Shown piece after piece: positions 5,439 through 10,347 of a stretch of DNA of 10,347 nucleotides (position 1 is the stretch's first letter; every line of letters begins with the position of its first letter). A model generated the notes under the pieces. The model was given only the letters and a program-made list of their open reading frames with translations. It did no database searches and was not told the DNA's origin. The stretch is from assembly GCA_002315945.1 (NCBI GenBank), contig DCIJ01000077.1, positions 1-10,347 of the forward strand, written 5' to 3'. The position numbers and the translations under genes are program-made. This stretch comes from Lachnospiraceae bacterium UBA1729 (lineage in GTDB: Bacteria; Bacillota; Clostridia; Lachnospirales; Lachnospiraceae).

Positions 5439-7049
5439 ATGTCAGTTTTTGTAGGAAAATCAATTAACAAAAAAGTAACGATTGGTCGTATTCACTATTA
5501 TGAGAAAAATCAGTCTAGCGTAAAGCGTGAGACTGTAGCTGACGTTGAGGCTGAATGGCAGAGATTTTTAGCTGGCAGAGAAACAGCAAGTGCACAGCTG
5601 CAGGCACTCTATGACAAAGCCTGTGCAGAAGTAGGAGAAGCTGAGGCTGCTATTTTTGAGATACATATGATGATGCTTGAGGATGAGGATTACCTGGATT
5701 CCATAGAGAATATTATCAAAAATCAAAGCATGTGTGCTGAGTATGCAGCGGCAGTAACCGGTGACAATTTTTCTGAAATGTTCGCGTCCATGGATGATGA
5801 ATATATGAAGGCCAGAAGTGTTGATGTAAAGGACATTTCCGAGAGACTTGTGAATGTATTATCAGGTGTTGAGGGCGGAACGGGAGATATTAGTGAGCCT
5901 GTAATTCTGGTAGCTGAAGACCTGGCACCCAGTGAAACTGTTCAGATGGATAAGACCAAGCTTCTTGGATTTGTTACAAGACTTGGATCAGCTAATTCAC
6001 ATACTGCCATCCTTGCCAGAACAATGAATATACCTGCAATAATTGAGGTGGATATTCAGAAAGAATGGCATGGACATATGGCCATCCTGGATGCTGTTAA
6101 GGGGCAGGTTGTAATCGATCCTGATGAGGCTACTTTAAATGAGGCCAGGGCTGTAATGGAAGCTGAGGCTAAGAGGCAGGAGCTTCTGATGACCCTCAAA
6201 GGCAAGGAGACCATTACCACTTCTGGAAAAAAGATTAATCTGTATGCAAATATCGGAGGTGTATCAGACACTGCAGCTGCACTTCAGAATGATGCAGAAG
6301 GCATTGGATTGTTCAGAAGTGAATTCCTGTATTTGGAAAGCAGCGACTACCCCTCAGAGGATGAGCAGTTCAAAGCATACAAAACTGTTGCTGAAAATAT
6401 GGGCGGCAAGAAGGTAATCATTCGTACTCTGGATATAGGAGCAGACAAGCAGGTTGATTACTTTAACTTAGATAAAGAAGAAAACCCTGCATTAGGTTAT
6501 CGTGCTATTAGAATCTGCCTGACCAGAAAGGAAATTTTCAAGACACAGCTTCGCGCACTGCTTCGTGCCAGCGCATTTGGCTGTATTGCCATTATGTTCC
6601 CAATGATTATTTCTGTTGATGAAGTCAGACAGGCCAAGGCTATTCTTGACGAGTGTAAGAAAGAATTGTCTGATACAGGAATTAAGTTTGCTGATGTAGA
6701 AGTGGGTGTAATGATTGAAACCCCTGCAGCTGTTATGGTAAGTGATGAACTGGCAAAGGAAGTTGATTTCTTTAGTATTGGAACAAATGACCTGACCCAG
6801 TATACACTGGCTATTGACAGGCAGAATCCTAAGCTTGACTGCTTCTATGATGCACATCATCCTGCTGTGTTAAAGCTTATTAAGATGACAATTGATAATG
6901 GTCACGCTGGTGGCGCCTGGGTTGGAATCTGCGGAGAATTGGGCGCAGATTTGGAACTGACCAAGACCTTTGTAGATATGGGAATTGATGAGCTGTCAGT
7001 ATCACCTTCAGCTATTTTCCATATCAGAGAAGCAGTGAGAAATCTATAA
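5439..7049 (+). CDS. ptsI: Phosphoenolpyruvate-protein phosphotransferase (PTS enzyme I)
   Basis: This cytoplasmic enzyme takes phosphate from PEP and passes it to HPr, starting the PTS sugar uptake chain. The 536-residue protein shows the HPr-binding N-domain with active-site His188 in GSANSHTAILART (E. coli His189). The PEP-binding barrel follows: Arg293 in GLFRSEF, Arg329 in RTLDIGADK, metal ligands Glu427 (MIETPAA) and Asp451 (GTNDLTQY), and Cys498 in GICGELGAD. All key residues align with the E. coli enzyme at a small constant offset. The C-terminus stops about 35 residues earlier than in E. coli. ATG 5439 is chosen because GGAG (5430-5433) precedes it and the protein begins as family members do; an in-frame GTG at 5391 would add 16 unlikely residues. 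No ptsH lies in the window. Confidence 0.95.
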   Translation: MSVFVGKSINKKVTIGRIHYYEKNQSSVKRETVADVEAEWQRFLAGRETASAQLQALYDKACAEVGEAEAAIFEIHMMMLEDEDYLDSIENIIKNQSMCAEYAAAVTGDNFSEMFASMDDEYMKARSVDVKDISERLVNVLSGVEGGTGDISEPVILVAEDLAPSETVQMDKTKLLGFVTRLGSANSHTAILARTMNIPAIIEVDIQKEWHGHMAILDAVKGQVVIDPDEATLNEARAVMEAEAKRQELLMTLKGKETITTSGKKINLYANIGGVSDTAAALQNDAEGIGLFRSEFLYLESSDYPSEDEQFKAYKTVAENMGGKKVIIRTLDIGADKQVDYFNLDKEENPALGYRAIRICLTRKEIFKTQLRALLRASAFGCIAIMFPMIISVDEVRQAKAILDECKKELSDTGIKFADVEVGVMIETPAAVMVSDELAKEVDFFSIGTNDLTQYTLAIDRQNPKLDCFYDAHHPAVLKLIKMTIDNGHAGGAWVGICGELGADLELTKTFVDMGIDELSVSPSAIFHIREAVRNL

Positions 7050-7103
7050 GATAGAACTATTTTCTATTCTGTTGAGTGAAAAAATAAAAAATTATGATTA
7101 AAA

Positions 7104-7145
7104 ATAAAGCTACGGGAAATATTGCCTGTAGCTTTATTATATAAT
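7104..7145 (+). terminator. Terminator of ptsI
   Basis: A 13-bp stem with one G-U pair (7104-7116 with 7125-7137) encloses an 8-base loop, and the T-rich 3' arm runs into TTATATAAT. It lies 54 bases after the ptsI stop, and A-runs precede it, so weak activity on the other strand is possible. Confidence 0.82.
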
Positions 7146-7189
7146 ATAACATATAGAGGTTTGTAAAAATTGATACATGGGATGAAAAA

Positions 7190-9394
7190 ATGAAAAGATT
7201 AAAGCATTATTTTGAAATATTTAATAGAGAATTAAATGACTCTGAAGATGTAAAGAGACAGCTCTTAATTAACAGCTATATCTTTGATTCGATTTTGGGA
7301 ATAACTCTATTGGTGCTTTCATATTTTAATTATAAATTGCAAAGTCGCTCAATGTTTCTTTCAACTCTCATAGGTGGATTGGTTGCAATTATAATTGCTA
7401 ATGTTGGGTTGAGACTGAAAAAGAGAGAAATTGTCCATGCCGTGTGCGCTGTATCCTGTATGATTTTCTTTTCATACTGGGGGCTTACCTCTGCCAATAA
7501 TGGGTTTGCCCTTACCTGGCTGATAATTATTCCATATACAGCGACTTATGCGCTGGGATTAAAATTAGGAACTTATTTATCCGTTTATTTTCTGATGTTC
7601 ACTATGCTTTTATTCTATTCGCCCCTAAGGGAGTTGGTTGGAGACGGATATTCATCAATTTTCATGTCAAGATTCCCATTCCTATATGCCGTTGCAACAT
7701 TTACATCATTTATCGGTTTTTTCCGACTTCATATGCTTAACATTATGAATGAGGAACAAAAAATCGAGCTGGATAGGCTCAGGGAAAAGGCTGAAGAAGC
7801 AAATGATGCAAAATCCTTGTTTTTGGCTAACATGTCCCATGAAATAAGGACTCCTATTAATGTTGTTCTGGGCATGAATGAGCTGATTTTAAGGAAAAGT
7901 GATGATGTGGAAATAACATCATATGCTAACAATATTGCCACGTCAGGCAGATTACTGCAGACCATAATTAACGATATTCTGGATTTTTCAAAAATAGAAT
8001 CCGGAAAATTTGAACTTATGGAAGAAGAATATGATATTTCTGAAATAGTAAAAGATATCAATGTTATGATTGCCAGAAAGGTGCAGGAAAAGGGACTTGA
8101 TTTCACTATTTCAGCAGATGAAAGCATCCCAAAGATATTAAAGGGAGACAAGATAAGAGTAGAGCAGATAATGCTGAACCTGTTGTCTAATGCGGTCAAA
8201 TATACTGACAAGGGTTCGGTTGAGTTAATAATTAACAAGGTTGATGAGACAGATATCAACTCCTGTAAACTAGAAATTGTTGTAAGGGATACTGGACGAG
8301 GAATCAAGGAGGAGGATGTGTCGAAGCTGTTTTCATCCTTCCTGAGACTTGATCAGTATGCTAACAGACAGATAGAAGGTACAGGCCTGGGGCTGGCTCT
8401 TACAAAATCCTTTGTGGAGGCCATGGAAGGTACTATAGATTTAAACAGTACCTATGGAGTTGGATCTGAGTTCCGTGTAGTGATTGAGCAGGCTGTTATC
8501 GATGCTGAACCCATTGGAAAAATCGATACGTTTGACTACTTAAATATTATGCCTGAACAGAGGAGAGATACACTCATAGATGCAACAGGAGTAACAATCC
8601 TTGCGGTAGATGATGTAGAGATGAACTGTTCTGTAATAAAGGGTCTGGTGGACAGTTCAGGAGCTGTAGTTGATACAGCCTTTTCAGGAAAAGCAGCAAT
8701 AGAGATGGCTGGCAGAAAAAAATATGACATGATTTTTATGGATCATATGATGCCAGAAATGGACGGTGTGGAAACGCTTTGCAGAATAAAAAGCGTAGGA
8801 ATGAATACAGATACACCGGTAATTGCTTTAACAGCCAATGTATTGGCTGGGATGAGAGAGAAATATCTTGATGCAGGCTTCAACGGATTTCTGGCGAAGC
8901 CAATTGTTCCAAAAGCGCTGGACAGACTTATTCTGGAGACACTGCCAGATAAGGTTAAGCTTAGAGGGGATTGCACTACTTCTGGTAGGGATTCTGTAGA
9001 AGGTGAAAATGCTGAATTATTTACAAGGAATGAAGAAAAAATCTTAGTTAAAATTGAGCAAGCTTTTGCTGGAATTGGCGCAAGAAAAGCAATAGAGGAA
9101 TATGCTGAAAATGTTGATTTCTATGTAGAAATGCTCAGAAGTGTGTGCCATTCGAATATTATTACTGAAATGGAAACCAGTTTTGATGACAGGGACTGGG
9201 AGCTGTATAGAATCAAGGTGCATGCAATGAAAGGAATTCTTAAGTCTGTGGGACTGGAAGACCTTTCCGAAATCTGCCAGCAGCTTCAATCCTGTTGCGA
9301 TGAGAACCGGTTTGAATTGGTAATGGAAAATCATGCTGGTATAATGGAACAGCTTAGATCCCTAGAGGGAAGCTTTGATGGATTGGAAATATAA
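7190..9394 (+). CDS. Membrane hybrid histidine kinase with REC and HPt domains
   Basis: This is a 734-residue phosphorelay kinase. Six hydrophobic segments (about 25-48, 55-74, 81-100, 106-124, 128-146, 163-183) form a membrane input of unrecognised type without a large outside domain. A short helix leads to HisKA with phospho-acceptor His217 (MSHEIRTP). HATPase has an N-box with Asn330/Asn334 (NLLSNAVKYT), DTGRGI (367-372) and GTGLGL (397-402). The REC domain has Asp474/Asp475, phospho-acceptor Asp518 (MDHMMPEMDG), Thr548 and Lys570. A C-terminal HPt carries His678 in KVHAMKG. All phosphotransfer residues are intact, so the likely route is His217 to Asp518 to His678, then to a response regulator not in this window. 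ATG 7190 has only a weak GGGA upstream. The 3' end overlaps the esterase gene. The signal sensed is unknown. Confidence 0.94.
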   Translation: MKRLKHYFEIFNRELNDSEDVKRQLLINSYIFDSILGITLLVLSYFNYKLQSRSMFLSTLIGGLVAIIIANVGLRLKKREIVHAVCAVSCMIFFSYWGLTSANNGFALTWLIIIPYTATYALGLKLGTYLSVYFLMFTMLLFYSPLRELVGDGYSSIFMSRFPFLYAVATFTSFIGFFRLHMLNIMNEEQKIELDRLREKAEEANDAKSLFLANMSHEIRTPINVVLGMNELILRKSDDVEITSYANNIATSGRLLQTIINDILDFSKIESGKFELMEEEYDISEIVKDINVMIARKVQEKGLDFTISADESIPKILKGDKIRVEQIMLNLLSNAVKYTDKGSVELIINKVDETDINSCKLEIVVRDTGRGIKEEDVSKLFSSFLRLDQYANRQIEGTGLGLALTKSFVEAMEGTIDLNSTYGVGSEFRVVIEQAVIDAEPIGKIDTFDYLNIMPEQRRDTLIDATGVTILAVDDVEMNCSVIKGLVDSSGAVVDTAFSGKAAIEMAGRKKYDMIFMDHMMPEMDGVETLCRIKSVGMNTDTPVIALTANVLAGMREKYLDAGFNGFLAKPIVPKALDRLILETLPDKVKLRGDCTTSGRDSVEGENAELFTRNEEKILVKIEQAFAGIGARKAIEEYAENVDFYVEMLRSVCHSNIITEMETSFDDRDWELYRIKVHAMKGILKSVGLEDLSEICQQLQSCCDENRFELVMENHAGIMEQLRSLEGSFDGLEI

Positions 9395-10037
9395 ATTACT
9401 ATCAGAAAGCGAGCCTGATCTGGTAATATTCTGGCCGGTAATGGAGGAGGAGTATAATCGGGCGGACTCGTTCTATGAGAGGATAAATAATAGTTTGGAC
9501 AGAAAAAAAATTTCTGTAATGCTGGTGCCTGTGCAGACAGATAACTGGAATGATGACCTGTCTTACAAAAAAGCTGATGTGGGACGAATGCATTTTGAGG
9601 GTAACGCAGGAGAATTTTTAAATCATATAATTCAGATAAAAGAAAGCCTAAAGCTAAATAGTGAAAATACACTGTTTGCCCTGGCGGGATATTCCATGGC
9701 TGGTTTGTTCAGTCTGTTTGGAGGCTATGAATCAACAGAATTTGATGCTGTAGTGTGCTGCTCCGGGTCCCTCTGGTTTCCAGGCTTCATTGAGGATTAT
9801 ATACACAGGCAATTCTCTCCTGAATATCTGTATATGAGCCTTGGGGACAGAGAACACAGATGCAGGGATGCGGTTTTATCCAAGGTATTGGACAGGACAA
9901 AAGAGTTATATGAAAGTATAGACTGCGAGCGCAAGAAATTCGCCCTGGAAAATGGCAATCACTTTGCAGACGTGGATGGCAGAATTGAGAGAGGGATGCT
10001 CTGGTTGTGTGATAGAATAAAAAATGGCAGATATTAA
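9378..10037 (+). CDS. Putative alpha/beta-hydrolase esterase
   Basis: This is a 219-residue protein with an alpha/beta-hydrolase pattern. The nucleophile elbow is AGYSMAG with Ser106, the likely acid is Asp157 in SLGDRE, and the likely base is His195 in ENGNHFAD, in the right order for a Ser-Asp-His triad. Length and layout resemble small putative esterases of the Fes/IroE-like group (COG2819), but the substrate is not evident. No signal peptide or membrane segment is seen, so it should be cytoplasmic. ATG 9378 follows AGAGGGA (9364-9370) at good spacing; a TTG three bases earlier is possible but less likely. It overlaps the kinase gene by 17 bases, so it is co-transcribed and probably co-translated. 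Identification as a hydrolase is good, as esterase moderate. Confidence 0.8.
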   Translation: MDWKYKLLSESEPDLVIFWPVMEEEYNRADSFYERINNSLDRKKISVMLVPVQTDNWNDDLSYKKADVGRMHFEGNAGEFLNHIIQIKESLKLNSENTLFALAGYSMAGLFSLFGGYESTEFDAVVCCSGSLWFPGFIEDYIHRQFSPEYLYMSLGDREHRCRDAVLSKVLDRTKELYESIDCERKKFALENGNHFADVDGRIERGMLWLCDRIKNGRY

Positions 10038-10052
10038 ATCTGCCATTTTTTT
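10015..10052. terminator. Bidirectional terminator between esterase and rubredoxin genes
   Basis: A perfect 12-bp stem (10021-10032 with 10038-10049) has a 5-base loop. On the plus strand it ends in TTTTTTT (10046-10052); on the minus strand the mirrored arm ends in TTTTTTATT (10016-10024). It can therefore stop both converging transcripts. The esterase stop TAA (10035-10037) lies in the loop. Confidence 0.87.
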
Positions 10053-10055
10053 GTT

Positions 10056-10067
10056 CGCCTATTGGCG
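10056..10067. repeat. Small GC hairpin between converging genes
   Basis: CGCC and GGCG pair around a TATT loop. No T-run follows on the minus strand and only a mixed AT run on the plus strand, so it is not called a terminator. Confidence 0.3.
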
Positions 10068-10084
10068 CATATTATTATTTAATT

Positions 10085-10255
10085 CTACATTCCAGGGATG
10101 AGTTTCATGAACATGTCTTTTGTAACACCACACAGAGGGCAGGTCCAATCATCAGGAATATCTTCAAATCTTGTTCCAGGAGCGATTCCGTGCTCAGGAT
10201 CACCTTTTTCAGGATCATATGTATAGCCACAAGGGTTGCAGAAATATTTGTCCAT
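10085..10255 (-). CDS. Rubredoxin
   Basis: This 56-residue protein on the minus strand is a classic rubredoxin. It begins MDKYFCNPCGYTYD and carries the two iron-binding CxxC knuckles, Cys6-x-x-Cys9 (CNPCGY) and Cys39-x-x-Cys42 (CPLCG). It also has the usual aromatic core residues (Tyr4, Tyr11, Tyr13, Phe30, Trp37) and the PDDW stretch before the second knuckle. A single iron bound by four Cys makes it a cytoplasmic one-electron carrier, in anaerobes often used to feed oxygen and peroxide reductases. The ATG is preceded on the minus strand by AAGGAG (10265-10270) nine bases away. It converges with the esterase gene and appears to be transcribed alone. Its redox partner is not in the window. 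Confidence 0.97.
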   Translation of the reverse strand: MDKYFCNPCGYTYDPEKGDPEHGIAPGTRFEDIPDDWTCPLCGVTKDMFMKLIPGM

Positions 10256-10306
10256 AGTCTTTTCTCCTTTTAAAATATTTAATCACAATAATAGTTGCTG
10301 AAAATA

Positions 10307-10335
10307 ATATAGTTATAAAATAATATATTTCTAAA
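10307..10335 (-). promoter_or_regulatory. Candidate rubredoxin promoter
   Basis: On the minus strand TTTAGA (10330-10335) and TATATT (10307-10312) are 17 bases apart, giving a leader of about 45 bases. The region is almost pure A/T, so a chance match is quite possible. Confidence 0.38.
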
Positions 10336-10347
10336 TTATTAACCGAA

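Noticed and set aside
6492..6860. 122-codon minus-strand frame inside ptsI
   Set aside because: It lies wholly opposite a gene with all catalytic motifs, and its product resembles no family I know.
7140..7145. TATAAT as -10 box of the kinase promoter
   Set aside because: Good -10 match but no -35 box at 16-18 bp, and it overlaps the T-rich end of the ptsI terminator.
7729..8307. 192-codon minus-strand frame inside the kinase gene
   Set aside because: Opposite the HisKA/HATPase coding region; Ser/Ile-rich composition typical of a mirror frame; no ribosome binding site seen.
9331..9672. 113-codon minus-strand frame opposite the esterase
   Set aside because: Mirror frame of a gene with a catalytic triad; no domain recognised.
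1..10347. CRISPR array, transposase or integrase genes
   Set aside because: No regularly spaced repeats and no transposase or recombinase motifs on either strand.

Overview
The window reads as chromosomal DNA of a low-GC, strictly fermentative Firmicute, most likely a Lachnospiraceae-type Clostridium relative. This is inference. It rests on the AT-rich intergenic DNA, strong AGGAGG-type ribosome binding sites, a tRNA gene without encoded CCA, a Clostridia-style PTS enzyme I, a small stand-alone rubredoxin, and a hybrid sensor kinase with a multi-pass membrane input. No 16S or housekeeping marker is present to fix the genus.

Layout. (1) 1-62: the 3' end of a tRNA and its terminator. (2) 89-1683: a complete hipB-hipA type toxin-antitoxin module, clearly more AT-rich than what follows. 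It has two tandem sigma-A promoters whose -10 boxes lie inside two related 16-bp operator-like sites, and its own terminator. (3) 1786-5116: a three-gene set made of an exported protein with three NEW3/Ig-like repeats and a C-terminal membrane anchor, an ABC ATPase and an ABC-2 permease. (4) 5117-5438: a gene-poor AT-rich stretch. (5) 5439-7145: ptsI (PTS enzyme I) and its terminator. (6) 7190-10052: a hybrid histidine kinase (HisKA, HATPase, REC, HPt) overlapping a small alpha/beta-hydrolase esterase, closed by a bidirectional terminator. (7) 10085-10335, minus strand: a 56-residue rubredoxin converging on the esterase.

How the parts relate. HipB and HipA should form an autoregulated pair. 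The NEW3 protein, ATPase and permease look like one membrane machine whose substrate cannot be read from sequence. ptsI starts the sugar-phosphotransfer chain, but no HPr gene is beside it. The hybrid kinase ends in its own phosphotransfer domain and so needs a response regulator outside the window. Its overlap with the esterase suggests co-translation. Rubredoxin is an independent electron carrier.

I see no dramatic new system. The points most worth following up are the hipBA control region, the NEW3-ABC set, and the kinase-esterase coupling. All motif positions were read by eye, and no alignments or searches were run.
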